A DNA stretch of 32,684 nt from an uncultured Ruminococcus sp. (GCA_902761345.1 CACWKD010000012.1:1-32684); one strand, 5' to 3'; counted from the first letter of the stretch, positions 24,706 through 32,684 are shown. Numbers and translations are program-made. Notes: generated from the letters alone by a model not told the origin.

Positions 24706-25671
24706 TTATTCCGAAAGCCTTACTGTGACTTCTCCGCTTGTGAGCGTTGTAACAGTACCGTCACCGAGCATTACTATTAGTCCGCCGTTTTGGTCTATAT
24801 TCATAGCCTTGGCAGTCTGCTTTACATTATTCCTGTAAAAATCTATTTTCTTTCCGATGACCATTGAACAGCGTCTGTAATCGTCAATATACGATTTATC
24901 CGAGAGATTACAAAAAATCCTGCACAGCTCGTTTGCGGTTTCGGCTATAAGGTCATTTCTGTGCAGACCGTCTGCGTTTACAGCGCCTGCCCTATCCCTT
25001 ATATCATCGGGAAAATCCTCTGTGGTTATGTTTATTCCTATACCTATAATAACAGTCTGAGCCGTACCCTGTTCAAATCCGCTCATTCCCTCCGTAAGAA
25101 TACCGCAGATTTTTTTGTCGCTGATATAGACATCGTTTACCCATTTTATTACGGGAGTTATGGGAGTGAGCTTTTCTATCGCCCTCACAACCGATACTGC
25201 GGCGGCGGTAGTAACTGCTACTGCGTCTGATAATTCAAGCTGAGTATGCAAAAGAAACGACATATATATACCTGTATTTTTCGGAGAATAAAAACTCCTG
25301 CCGAGCCTTCCTCTGCCGCCTGTCTGCTCATTTGCTATGATAAGAGTATCTCTGTCACAGCCGTTTGCCGTCATTCGTTTAGCCTCGTTATTTGTAGAAT
25401 CAACACTGTCAAGCACTATAACATTTAATTCCTCAGCCTCGCCGTGAAGCTTGCTTTTAATATGATTGCCCGACAATACGTCACTCTTTGCCGAAAGTCG
25501 GTATCCCCTGTTGCTTACCGAATCGACTGTATAGCCGTCAGCCTTTATCTGATTAACTGCTTTCCAAACAGAGTTTCTTGATACGCCGAAGTTCTCCGCA
25601 AGCTGCTGCCCCGAAATATATGTATCTGTATTTTCAAGAAGAAATTTCAGTATATTTTCTTTAAGTGACAT
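24706..25671 (-). CDS. birA: Biotin--protein ligase with repressor domain
   Basis: A 321-aa bifunctional BirA. Residues about 3-60 are a winged helix-turn-helix (SGQQLAENFGVSRNSVWKAV). The catalytic domain follows with DSTN (91-94), the biotinyl-AMP loop GGRGRLGR (118-125) and KWVNDVY. The C-terminal SH3-like domain ends LTSGEVTVRLSE. It activates biotin with ATP, attaches it to carboxylase subunits, and in the DNA-bound form represses biotin genes. No bio genes are nearby, so its targets lie elsewhere. The ATG has AAGGAGGG upstream. It is a single gene convergent with the tRNA cluster. Confidence 0.93.
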   Translation of the reverse strand: MSLKENILKFLLENTDTYISGQQLAENFGVSRNSVWKAVNQIKADGYTVDSVSNRGYRLSAKSDVLSGNHIKSKLHGEAEELNVIVLDSVDSTNNEAKRMTANGCDRDTLIIANEQTGGRGRLGRSFYSPKNTGIYMSFLLHTQLELSDAVAVTTAAAVSVVRAIEKLTPITPVIKWVNDVYISDKKICGILTEGMSGFEQGTAQTVIIGIGINITTEDFPDDIRDRAGAVNADGLHRNDLIAETANELCRIFCNLSDKSYIDDYRRCSMVIGKKIDFYRNNVKQTAKAMNIDQNGGLIVMLGDGTVTTLTSGEVTVRLSE

Positions 25672-25783
25672 TATAACAGTCCCTCCTTTATGCTATATCC
25701 ATTATCGGACTAAATTCTTTTTTTGTCAACCCGTTGAAAACAGTTTCTTGTTTTGATCGGCTTAACCATTCTCAACCCTATAC

Positions 25784-25819
25784 ATTCAAATACCCGAACA
25801 TATAAAGTTCGGGCACTTG
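25784..25819. other. Hairpin of unknown role upstream of the RHH gene
   Basis: CCCGAAC (25793-25799) pairs perfectly with GTTCGGG (25807-25813). An outer TTCAA/TTGAA lies beyond small bulges. No U-run follows on either strand, so it is not an obvious terminator. It is about 130 bases from both birA and the RHH gene. The rest of the gap 25680-25860 shows nothing I can name. Confidence 0.45.
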
Positions 25820-25860
25820 AAGTATTGCAGAAAAGTAATGATTATTTATACAATTTTACG

Positions 25861-25930
25861 ATATGTTATCTCTTATCACATTAATTATAACATATATATT
25901 TGTTAAATTCAAGCATAAAATATGTTATAA
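25861..25930. promoter_or_regulatory. Three-copy box, candidate operator of the RHH regulator
   Basis: ATATGTTAT (25861-25869), TTATAACATAT (25885-25895, inverted) and ATATGTTATAA (25920-25930) are the same box three times. The second and third make an 11-bp perfect inverted repeat, and the third abuts the ribosome site of the RHH gene. This layout is typical of an autorepressed small regulator. A weak promoter (TTATCA 25873-25878, TATATT 25895-25900) overlaps it. Confidence 0.55.
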
Positions 25931-25941
25931 GGAGTGATTAT

Positions 25942-26136
25942 ATGGATAACGAAAAACTTATCATTACACCGAAACGTCCAAAGGGCGATGACGGCTATAA
26001 AACTTTTTCTATACGCATAAAGGAAGAAACCGTTGCTAAGATAGAGGATATTTCATCTCAAACAGGCCGCAGCCGCAATGAACTTATAGGGTTATTTCTT
26101 GATTACGCTGTGGACAGATGTGAAATAAAAAAGTAA
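25942..26136 (+). CDS. Ribbon-helix-helix DNA-binding protein
   Basis: A 64-aa protein whose core, TFSIRIKEETVAKIEDISSQ then TGRSRNELIGLFLDYAVD, fits the ribbon-helix-helix (CopG/Arc/MetJ) fold. A short strand contacts DNA and two helices form the dimer. Such proteins are often antitoxins or small autorepressors. No toxin-like gene follows: a terminator and the convergent prfC come next. The start is the ATG at 25942, with AAGGAG 8 bases upstream, not the ATG at 25900. Three copies of a box lie just upstream and could be its own binding sites. Confidence 0.8.
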   Translation: MDNEKLIITPKRPKGDDGYKTFSIRIKEETVAKIEDISSQTGRSRNELIGLFLDYAVDRCEIKK

Positions 26137-26172
26137 AAGGGAACGTCTATTCGCTCCCTTCCTTTTTATTTT
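26137..26172. terminator. Bidirectional terminator between the RHH gene and prfC
   Basis: AAGGGA (26137-26142) pairs with TCCCTT (26155-26160). On the plus strand CCTTTTTATTTT follows. On the minus strand TTTTACTTTTTT follows. The two convergent genes end within 30 bases of each other. Confidence 0.7.
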
Positions 26173-27755
26173 GTAGAAAATTCCTCCAGGATAAGTCCCT
26201 TGTTATGCTCCAAAGCCCAGTTTATGCTCCACTGGCTTGTAAACAGCAAAAGGTAATTTCCTTTAAGATCCTGTATTCTCTTTGTATCGGACGCAAGGTC
26301 AAGTTTTTTGGGGTCAATTACGGTGTTTCCTATCCAGCGTATGAACTGGTACGGCAAACCCTCCATAATTATCTCTACGTTATATTCATTTGTAAGCCTG
26401 TATTTGAGAACGTCAAACTGGAGAGTTCCTACAACTCCTACAATAACCTCCTCCATACCTGAGCCTAACTCCTGGAATATCTGTATCGCACCCTCCTGAG
26501 CGATCTGCGTTGTTCCTTTTACAAACTGCTTACGCTTCATTGTATCCTTTTGTCTTATCACAGCAAAATGCTCCGGGGCAAATGTCGGTATTCCCTTAAA
26601 CTTTATTTTATTACCGGGTGTGCATATAGTATCGCCTATTGAGAATATACCCGGATCAAAAACTCCTATTATATCTCCTGCATACGCTTCGTCAACTATC
26701 TCTCTGTCCTGAGCCATTATCTGCTGCGGCTGAGATAATCTGAGTTTCTTTCCCCCCTGAACATGGTAAACCTCCATATTCTTATCAAACTTACCCGAGC
26801 ATATACGCATAAATGCTATTCTGTCACGGTGCGCTTTATTCATATTAGCCTGAATTTTAAACACAAACGCAGAGAAACAATCCGATACAGGTTCGACTAT
26901 ATCTGTTTCTGTTTCTCGTGGGAGAGGCGGAGTAGTGATTTTCAAAAACTCCTCCAAAAACGGCTCTACACCAAAGTTTGTAAGTGCCGAACCAAAGAAT
27001 ACGGGTGTTAGTCTGCCCGATCTTACCTCGTCAAGATCAAAGCTGTCGCCTGCTCCGTCAAGCAGTTCTATCTCGTCAAGCAGATCTTTCTTGTGATACA
27101 CGCCTATCAGCTCTTCAAGCTCGGGAGAATCAAGTTTAGCCGTTACTTTCTCCGCTTCCTTCTGTCCGTTGCGGTTCTGAGTAAAGACAAGCACCTCTTC
27201 GTTTTTTCTGTCATAAACGCCCTTAAACTCCTTGCCGCTTCCGATAGGCCAGTTCATAGGGCAGGTATTTATGCCGAGTACGGTTTCTATATCCTCAAGC
27301 AAATCAAACGGACTTTGTGCTTCTCTGTCCATTTTGTTTATAAATGTAATTATCGGAATATGACGCATTACACATACTTTAAACAGCTTCTTTGTCTGGT
27401 TCTCAACACCCTTTGAAGCGTCTATTACCATGACAGCCGAGTCTGCCGCCATAAGTGTTCTGTAAGTATCCTCAGAGAAATCCTGATGTCCGGGCGTATC
27501 AAGAATATTTATACAACAGTCGTTATACTTGAACTGCAGTACAGACGATGTAACGGAAATACCTCTTTGTTTCTCTATCTCCATCCAGTCCGATACGGCA
27601 TGCTTTGACGAGTGTTTTCCCTTTACAGAGCCTGCGGAATTGATTGCTCCTCCGTACAAAAGCAGTTTTTCGGTGAGCGTGGTTTTACCTGCGTCGGGGT
27701 GCGATATTATCGCAAATGTTCGCCTTTTGTTGATCTCGGTCTTTAAATCAGCCAA
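26166..27755 (-). CDS. prfC: Peptide chain release factor 3
   Basis: A 529-aa GTPase that recycles RF1/RF2 from the ribosome after termination. G motifs are ISHPDAGKTTLTEKLL (G1), DTPGHQDFSEDTYRTL (G3) and NKMDRE (G4). The length and the insertion after G4 match RF3 rather than EF-G. The start is a TTG codon at 27755, with AAGGAGG 8 bases upstream, giving MADLKTEINKRRTF. It has its own promoter and a leader of about 110 nt that contains a CACAAT/ATTGTG hairpin. It stands alone. Confidence 0.95.
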   Translation of the reverse strand: MADLKTEINKRRTFAIISHPDAGKTTLTEKLLLYGGAINSAGSVKGKHSSKHAVSDWMEIEKQRGISVTSSVLQFKYNDCCINILDTPGHQDFSEDTYRTLMAADSAVMVIDASKGVENQTKKLFKVCVMRHIPIITFINKMDREAQSPFDLLEDIETVLGINTCPMNWPIGSGKEFKGVYDRKNEEVLVFTQNRNGQKEAEKVTAKLDSPELEELIGVYHKKDLLDEIELLDGAGDSFDLDEVRSGRLTPVFFGSALTNFGVEPFLEEFLKITTPPLPRETETDIVEPVSDCFSAFVFKIQANMNKAHRDRIAFMRICSGKFDKNMEVYHVQGGKKLRLSQPQQIMAQDREIVDEAYAGDIIGVFDPGIFSIGDTICTPGNKIKFKGIPTFAPEHFAVIRQKDTMKRKQFVKGTTQIAQEGAIQIFQELGSGMEEVIVGVVGTLQFDVLKYRLTNEYNVEIIMEGLPYQFIRWIGNTVIDPKKLDLASDTKRIQDLKGNYLLLFTSQWSINWALEHNKGLILEEFSTK

Positions 27756-27869
27756 GTGAACAACCTCCTTATATTAATTAAGTATTCGTTATCATATTAT
27801 CTAAAATACACAATCAAAATTACAGTAATTGTGAACTTAGATCTTCTAAAAAAAATCTCTGCCATATCA

Positions 27870-27897
27870 ATTCTACTATTTTTCAGAAATTTGTCAA
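27870..27897 (-). promoter_or_regulatory. Promoter of prfC
   Basis: On the minus strand a perfect TTGACA (27897-27892) and TAGAAT (27875-27870) are 16 bases apart. RNA would start near 27863. Confidence 0.7.
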
Positions 27898-28050
27898 TAC
27901 AAAACATGACATTATTATAGGATAAAATCTAAAGAAATTCTCACTTTGTTCATTTTGTATAATAATGTATTCGTCTGAGAAAGAATTTGCGAAAATGTTC
28001 CGAATTTCATATTTTTTGAATTTGTTCATATTTTCGTAACAATTAAATTA

Positions 28051-28056
28051 TATAAT
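28051..28056 (+). promoter_or_regulatory. Candidate -10 box upstream of hemW
   Basis: A perfect TATAAT, but the -35 region is poor (TTTTCG at 28031 with a short spacer, TTGTTC at 28022 with a long one). If used, RNA would start near 28063. Confidence 0.4.
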
Positions 28057-28105
28057 ATAGTCAAATCAATTAAGCGTTCTACTAATTTTCATATACCTTC
28101 CAAAC

Positions 28106-28143
28106 TGACCCGGGGCAGAAATGCTTCGGGTCATCCCCTTTTT
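28106..28143 (+). terminator. Terminator-like leader hairpin in front of hemW
   Basis: TGACCCG (28106-28112) pairs with CGGGTCA (28127-28133). Two G-U pairs join it to GCA/TGC closed by a GAAA tetraloop, a continuous 12-bp stem. TCCCCTTTTT follows. It ends just before the hemW ribosome site (AAAGGAG at 28148-28154). Confidence 0.7.
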
Positions 28144-28161
28144 ATGCAAAGGAGCAATAAA

Positions 28162-29253
28162 ATGAAAACTATCGGCTTATACATACATATACCATTCTGT
28201 ACGGCAAAATGTCCATACTGTGATTTTTATTCTGTTAAAGCAGACAGCGAGGCACTTGACCGCTACACCTGTATTATTACAGACCGTATTAATTCGTACA
28301 AAGGAAAATATCCGGCAGACACTGTATACATCGGCGGCGGTACTCCGAGTATTCTCGGCACAAAAAGACTGTGTGACATATTAAACGCTGTGAACGGCTC
28401 ATTCGGTACAAACTCCCTTGAAACAACTATCGAGGTAAACCCATGTTCGGCACAGCAGCTTGATTTTTCATTGCTGCACGACTTCGGAATAAACAGGGTA
28501 TCTATGGGTTTACAATCGAGTGACCCACAGGAACTCAGACTTCTCGGCAGACGTCACACCTGTGAAGATGTAATGTATTCTGCCGAAAAGATAAGAAAAG
28601 GCGGTATCGACAATATTTCCCTCGACCTGATGCTCGGAATATCACATCAGACAATCGACAGTCTTAGAAAAAGTATCGAATTCTGCAGCGATCTTGACGT
28701 AAACCATATATCTGCATATATTCTCAAAATTGAGGAGAGGACGCCTTATTTCAAAACGGCAGATACGCTTGACCTGCCTGATGATGACGCCGTATGCGAT
28801 CTGTACGAATTTGCAGTCGAAAAACTAAAATCTCTGGGATATGATCAGTACGAAATATCAAACTTCTGTAAAAACGGTTTTGAGAGCAGGCATAATTTAA
28901 AATACTGGCATTGCGAAGAATACCTCGGAATAGGCCCTGCCGCACATTCGTTCATTGATAAAAGGCGATTTTATTATAACAGGAGTATAGAGGAGTTTAA
29001 ACAAGGAATTATAATAGACGACGGCACAGGCGGCGACATTGAGGAGTACATCGCTATGACATTAAGGTTAAACGAGGGATTAAAGTACAGTAAATTTGAG
29101 GAATATTTCGGTACGCCTTTCCCGATTATGTACAGAAAAAAAGCAGAGCAGCTTGCCAAAACAAAACTGCTCATATGCGACGATAACGGCATACGTCTGA
29201 ATACAAAAGGCTTTTTGTGTTCCAATTCCATAATTACGGGAATACTTTACTAA
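28162..29253 (+). CDS. hemW: Heme chaperone HemW (radical SAM)
   Basis: A 363-aa radical SAM protein with CxxxCxxC at 13, 17 and 20 (FCTAKCPYCDFYS), the Gly-rich IGGGTPSIL, EVNPCSAQQ and QSSDPQELRLLGRRH. The C-terminal HemN_C-type region follows. Such proteins were once called oxygen-independent coproporphyrinogen oxidase. HemW is now known to bind heme and deliver it to apo-cytochromes. The second conserved Cys region of true HemN is not seen. The ATG at 28162 has AAAGGAG 7 bases upstream; a start at 28144 would overlap that site. It stands alone behind a terminator-like leader. Confidence 0.9.
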   Translation: MKTIGLYIHIPFCTAKCPYCDFYSVKADSEALDRYTCIITDRINSYKGKYPADTVYIGGGTPSILGTKRLCDILNAVNGSFGTNSLETTIEVNPCSAQQLDFSLLHDFGINRVSMGLQSSDPQELRLLGRRHTCEDVMYSAEKIRKGGIDNISLDLMLGISHQTIDSLRKSIEFCSDLDVNHISAYILKIEERTPYFKTADTLDLPDDDAVCDLYEFAVEKLKSLGYDQYEISNFCKNGFESRHNLKYWHCEEYLGIGPAAHSFIDKRRFYYNRSIEEFKQGIIIDDGTGGDIEEYIAMTLRLNEGLKYSKFEEYFGTPFPIMYRKKAEQLAKTKLLICDDNGIRLNTKGFLCSNSIITGILY

Positions 29254-29312
29254 AAGGCACATTTTTTACTTATTTATATAATATAATAAACAATTCAAGT
29301 TGCGGGCAGCGT

Positions 29313-29741
29313 TTATTTATCTCCCAACCTTGAACGTATCTGTTCTGCAAACGAAAGAAATCCCTCCGACTTCATTATAGCGATCCCCTGTCCCTCTTCA
29401 CCGAGAACTACAAGCTCATCGCCCGGTTTTATCGAAAACACCTTCCTCGCCTTTGCAGGTATAACTATCTGTCCCTTTTCACCAACCGTCACAATACCAA
29501 ACAGATGTTTTCCTTTTGGCGGCGGTGCAAGACCGTAATTATTATCACTGCTGTAATTTGCAAGGTCATCAAGCGTTACACCAAAAATATCTGCTATCTG
29601 CTTACACCTCTCAATATCGGGTAAGGTTTCCCCTGCCTCCCACTTTGCAACAGCCTGTCGGGATACTCCTATCTTCTCCGCTATATCCTCCTGTGTAAGC
29701 TTATTTAATTTTCTTAGCTGAACAAGATTTTCATTGAACAT
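29313..29741 (-). CDS. XRE-type HTH fused to an AbrB/SpoVT domain
   Basis: A 142-aa regulator with two DNA-binding modules. Residues about 6-60 are an XRE/Cro helix-turn-helix (LVQLRKLNKLTQEDIAEKIG then SRQAVAKWEAGETLPD). Residues about 82-128 are an AbrB-type swapped-hairpin barrel (GIVTVGEKGQIVIPAKARKV then SIKPGDELVVLGEEGQG). The fusion could bind two sites at once or bind as an oligomer. Its ATG overlaps the end of the acyltransferase gene by 11 bases, with AAGGAG inside that gene, so it is translationally coupled. It may regulate its own operon; the targets are unknown. Confidence 0.88.
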   Translation of the reverse strand: MFNENLVQLRKLNKLTQEDIAEKIGVSRQAVAKWEAGETLPDIERCKQIADIFGVTLDDLANYSSDNNYGLAPPPKGKHLFGIVTVGEKGQIVIPAKARKVFSIKPGDELVVLGEEGQGIAIMKSEGFLSFAEQIRSRLGDK

Positions 29742-30822
29742 TGTTTTTCTCCTTTTTCTTGCCTTTTATTCCGAGCAAACACCAACGGAGTACGGGTATT
29801 CTCGAAAAGATTTCATAGAGCAAAAATCCGCCTGCAAATGTAGCTATTGCCGTAATAATGTATGACGGTAATGCAGGCATTTGTGTATAAGTATGCAAAA
29901 GATATGCAGATGCCGACATCGGAAGATAGTGGAACACATAAAAGCCAAAGCTGCTTTTTGTCATATACTGCGTAAGCTTTGATGATTTGTTTCCCCACTT
30001 CTTAAATCCTGCAAATACTGCAAGACACATAGCCCACGCAAAAGCTACTGCCGATACACAATTATAGCACGGAGCCTCGCCATAATTATCTCCGAAATGA
30101 AGTACCGTATATACAACACCCAATGCAGCTGCTGCCGCAATCAATATATATCTGTACTTTATAAGGCGGTCTGTGACTTCATCGTGTGCAAATACAAAGT
30201 ATCCCAGTAAAAAGCCCATTCCGTAATAACCGAAACGATAAACTGTTACCATCGGAGCATTTAAAACAAGTCCCGACAGAAATACGGGTATAACAAGCAA
30301 TACAAGAACTATAATATTTGTTTTCTTTGTAAGTTCATACAGCTTGCCTTTTTCGAGCTTTTTGATAAGCGCAAGCACAAGTGAAAAGAACCACAAAAGC
30401 TGTGCAAACCAAAGTACGCCTATGCCCGACAAACACATAATTATAAATTGTATGGGCGCAGGAATACCTTCGGGAATACCTTCAAATGCGTTTGAAATTT
30501 TCATACTGACATATCCCTGTGCCCAGCCGAACACCAATACTCCTATGGTAGAGGGAACTAAAAGCTTTGTCGTTCTTGATTTGATAAATTCCTTTACAGT
30601 GTGCTTTTCAAGATAAAGTCTTGAACTTATTCCCGATACTATAAACAGCAATAGCATAAACCACGGGTAACATAAATACAGGAAAGAATCCTGATACTGT
30701 ACCTCTTTGAACGGTCCTATAACTCCGAATGTAGCTACACCGTTAAAAATATAAATTACGTGATAAAGTCCTACAAGCAACACCGTTGTCCACCTGATGT
30801 TGTCTAAGTAATGTTTTCTCAT
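29731..30822 (-). CDS. Acyltransferase-3 family membrane protein
   Basis: A 363-aa protein with about ten hydrophobic segments and the acyltransferase-3 opening. LDNIRW leads into VLLVGLYHVIY, with the likely catalytic His at 21. The family transfers acetyl or other acyl groups to sugars or lipids of the cell surface. The start is the ATG at 30822, with AAGGTGGGA upstream; the frame open to 30885 has no ribosome site. It ends inside the start of the XRE-AbrB gene, an unusual pairing of a surface-modifying enzyme with a dual-domain regulator. Confidence 0.85.
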   Translation of the reverse strand: MRKHYLDNIRWTTVLLVGLYHVIYIFNGVATFGVIGPFKEVQYQDSFLYLCYPWFMLLLFIVSGISSRLYLEKHTVKEFIKSRTTKLLVPSTIGVLVFGWAQGYVSMKISNAFEGIPEGIPAPIQFIIMCLSGIGVLWFAQLLWFFSLVLALIKKLEKGKLYELTKKTNIIVLVLLVIPVFLSGLVLNAPMVTVYRFGYYGMGFLLGYFVFAHDEVTDRLIKYRYILIAAAAALGVVYTVLHFGDNYGEAPCYNCVSAVAFAWAMCLAVFAGFKKWGNKSSKLTQYMTKSSFGFYVFHYLPMSASAYLLHTYTQMPALPSYIITAIATFAGGFLLYEIFSRIPVLRWCLLGIKGKKKEKNNVQ

Positions 30823-30852
30823 ACAAATCCCACCTTTGCAACTTTTGTATAT

Positions 30853-30881
30853 ATTATAATATACGTTTTTATCTCCGTCCA
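30853..30881 (-). promoter_or_regulatory. Promoter of the acyltransferase-regulator pair
   Basis: On the minus strand TATAAT (30858-30853) has a TGGACG-like -35 17 bases upstream. The stretch from 30882 to 31090 shows no gene and no clear plus-strand promoter. Confidence 0.5.
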
Positions 30882-31108
30882 CCAATCAAAGATTACATTT
30901 TTATTTTTTTTGGTTATATGTAATTGCTTTTTGCTGAAATTGAAGCTTTTATGTCATTTGTGTGATTATTATATGAAACTTTATTTATTGAAGATTTTTT
31001 TAGATTACTTAAACAAAACTTCAATCAAAATTTTTAAAATACAAATTGTAAACGTTAGGTAATATTTACTTCGACATCAAAATTACATTCAGGAAGGACA
31101 GAGTTTTT

Positions 31109-32684
31109 ATGAAACCTATGACTAAAAGACTTTTCGCCTCGGCAATAGCAATATCGCTGCTCAGTGCTTCATATACAGCACTTGCCGCAGAAACCAATCA
31201 GACATCTGCACAATCAACTAACGCTATCGTATCGGGTGCAAGCGTAACGTATTCGGGGGCTAAAACAATAACCTCCGCCGCAACAGAAAACGACGGCACA
31301 TACAGTTCGGTCACAGCAGACCAAAACGCACTTCTTATCAACACATCTGAAAATGTTACTGTAACTGACCCCACCGTTACAAAATCAGGCGACTCGAGCG
31401 GCGGAGATAACTGCAACTTCTACGGCATTAACTCGGCTATTATGGCACTTGGCGGCACTACCGTTACTATAAAAGGCGGTACTGTTACGGCAACCGCTAA
31501 AGGTGCAAACGGAGTATTCTCCTACGGCGGCAACGGCGGCAAAAACGGTGCGGCAGGCGACGGCACTACTGTCAATATCTCCGATACTGTAATCAATACA
31601 ACAGGCGATAACGGCGGCGGTATTATGACAACAGGCAGCGGTATTACTGTTGCAAACAACCTTACGGTTACTACAACAGGTCAATCCTCCGCTCCTATCA
31701 GAACAGACAGAGGCGGCGGAACTGTTACAGTAAACGGCGGCAGCTTTACGTCAAGCGGCTTAGGCTCGCCTGCTATTTACAGCACGGCAGACATTACAGT
31801 AAACGACGCAAACCTTATTTCTAAGCTTTCTGAGGGCGTTTGCATTGAGGGCAAAAACTCCGTTACCCTTAACAACTGCTCTCTTACCGCTAATAACACA
31901 AAAACTAACGGCAACGCTACTTTCCTCGACTCTATTATGATCTATCAGTCACAGTCGGGCGACGCCGCAAGCGGTACGTCATACTTTAATATGACAGGCG
32001 GTACTCTGACAAGCCAAAGCGGACATATCTTCCACGTTACCAATACTAACGCTGTTATCAATCTTTCGGGAGTTTCTCTCGTCAACTCCGACAGTTCCAA
32101 TGTTCTGCTTTCTGTTTGTGACGACGGCTGGAGCGGTGCTTCAAATATAGCAACTCTCAACGCAAACGGTCAAACTATGAACGGCAATATCTTAGTCGGC
32201 GATGACTCCACACTTACTCTTAATATAGCTGAGGGTTCTGATTTTACAGGAGCAATCAGCGGAAACATTACAAACGCAAAGGGCAGTACCGTTTCAAGCC
32301 AAACAGGTACAGTTAATGTAACGCTCGACTCTACAAGTAAGTGGACTTTGACAGCAGACACATATATAACTTCTTTCTCGGGCAGTGCTTCCAATGTTGT
32401 TACTAACGGATATAATCTCTATGTAAACGGAACTTCTATCACAAAAATCTCCGACACAGATGTTGTACTCCCCGACTCCGATACACAGAACGTATCTTCC
32501 GACAATACCGATACTAATACACCACCCGAAAGACCCGACGGAAGTTCCGACACAAACACTCCTCCCGAAAGACCTGACGGAAGTCCCGACACAAACACTC
32601 CTCCCGAAAGACCCGACGGAAGTTCCGACACAAACACTCCTCCCGAAAGACCCGACGGAAGTTCCGACACAAACACTCCTCCCG
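31109..32684 (+). CDS. Secreted repeat protein, partial (runs off the right edge)
   Basis: At least 525 codons with no stop. Residues 1-26 are a Sec signal peptide (MKPMTKRLFASAIAISLLSA then SYTALA). The body is rich in Thr, Asn, Gly and Ser, in short strand-turn units such as TTVTIKGGTVTATAKG and GTVTVNGGSFTSSG, as in right-handed beta-helix (pectate-lyase-like) folds. Near the end comes a proline-rich stretch of 13-residue repeats, DTNTPPERPDGSS, cut by the window edge. A likely extracellular or wall-anchored adhesin or carbohydrate-active protein; no enzyme site is seen. AGGAAGGA lies 10 bases upstream of the ATG. An antisense reading frame at 32419-32676 is only the shadow of the repeats. 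Confidence 0.85.
   Translation, partial: MKPMTKRLFASAIAISLLSASYTALAAETNQTSAQSTNAIVSGASVTYSGAKTITSAATENDGTYSSVTADQNALLINTSENVTVTDPTVTKSGDSSGGDNCNFYGINSAIMALGGTTVTIKGGTVTATAKGANGVFSYGGNGGKNGAAGDGTTVNISDTVINTTGDNGGGIMTTGSGITVANNLTVTTTGQSSAPIRTDRGGGTVTVNGGSFTSSGLGSPAIYSTADITVNDANLISKLSEGVCIEGKNSVTLNNCSLTANNTKTNGNATFLDSIMIYQSQSGDAASGTSYFNMTGGTLTSQSGHIFHVTNTNAVINLSGVSLVNSDSSNVLLSVCDDGWSGASNIATLNANGQTMNGNILVGDDSTLTLNIAEGSDFTGAISGNITNAKGSTVSSQTGTVNVTLDSTSKWTLTADTYITSFSGSASNVVTNGYNLYVNGTSITKISDTDVVLPDSDTQNVSSDNTDTNTPPERPDGSSDTNTPPERPDGSPDTNTPPERPDGSSDTNTPPERPDGSSDTNTPP
32510..32684 (+). repeat. 39-nt tandem repeats encoding DTNTPPERPDGSS
   Basis: Four full copies (32510-32548, 32549-32587, 32588-32626, 32627-32665) and a partial one reach the window edge. 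They are in frame, so copy-number change keeps the protein open. Copies 3 and 4 appear identical; copy 2 differs at a few bases and gives SP in place of SS; copy 1 is the most diverged. Confidence 0.9.

Larger units (their letters stand above)
27756..28161. other. Divergent intergenic stretch between prfC and hemW
   Basis: A 406-base AT-rich gap. On the minus side it holds the prfC promoter (27870-27897) and leader. On the plus side it holds a TATAAT (28051-28056) and a hairpin with U-tract (28106-28138) just before hemW. No further gene is visible. Confidence 0.5.

Noticed and set aside
32419-32676. Minus-strand open frame with FVSELPSGLSGGV repeats
   Set aside because: It is the exact complement of the DTNTPPERPDGSS repeats in the secreted protein and has no ribosome site.

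Overview
The window looks like chromosomal DNA from a low-to-mid GC Gram-positive of the Clostridia, most likely Ruminococcaceae/Oscillospiraceae from gut or rumen. The signs are strong AGGAGG-type ribosome sites, consensus sigma-A promoters with 16-17 bp spacers, a lysine riboswitch, a SpoIIM-like gene, a stand-alone TrpB2-type enzyme, and ferredoxin-linked keto-acid metabolism. The genus assignment is inference from gene content, not from a marker gene. There is no phage, insertion sequence or CRISPR array. This is mainly housekeeping and amino-acid metabolism with some accessory islands.

Layout. 1-4870 (minus strand): the first codons of a gene running off the left edge, behind a leader that hides its ribosome site. 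Upstream of it, on the same strand, lies a run with trpB2-like, a membrane protein, proC, a SpoIIM-like protein and a YesL-like membrane protein. 4985-7730 (minus): three unknown genes, namely a lipoprotein with an SSKEET-repeat stalk, a 76-aa protein and a zinc-ribbon protein. 7740-8392: a candidate minus-strand small RNA and a 99-aa orphan gene with a perfect promoter and its own terminator. 8402-9392: a cysteine-synthase-like gene.

9394-16572 (minus): a six-gene aryl-acid operon. It encodes a sodium:solute symporter, an arylacetate-CoA ligase, IorA, IorB, a second arylacetate-CoA ligase and a tandem-ACT protein. A divergent amidohydrolase (16704-17534) is separated from it by a nested dyad that looks like an operator. 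IorAB interconverts aryl-pyruvates and aryl-acetyl-CoA with ferredoxin, and the ligases interconvert aryl-acetyl-CoA and aryl-acetate. The operon could therefore export energy from aromatic amino acids, or run backwards to build them from imported aryl-acetates.

17535-24153 (minus): azlCD (branched-chain amino-acid export), enolase, an unknown protein, a truncated YitT-family gene, and lysA and dapA behind a lysine riboswitch. 24288-24696 (plus): tRNA-His, tRNA-Lys and tRNA-Gln. 24706-27897: birA (minus), a small ribbon-helix-helix regulator (plus) with three copies of a candidate operator box, and prfC (minus). 28051-29253 (plus): hemW behind a terminator-like leader hairpin. 29313-30858 (minus): an acyltransferase-3 membrane protein overlapping an XRE-AbrB fusion regulator. 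31109-32684 (plus): the start of a secreted repeat protein that runs off the right edge inside a 39-nt tandem repeat.

All functions are read from sequence motifs by eye. No database search was run.
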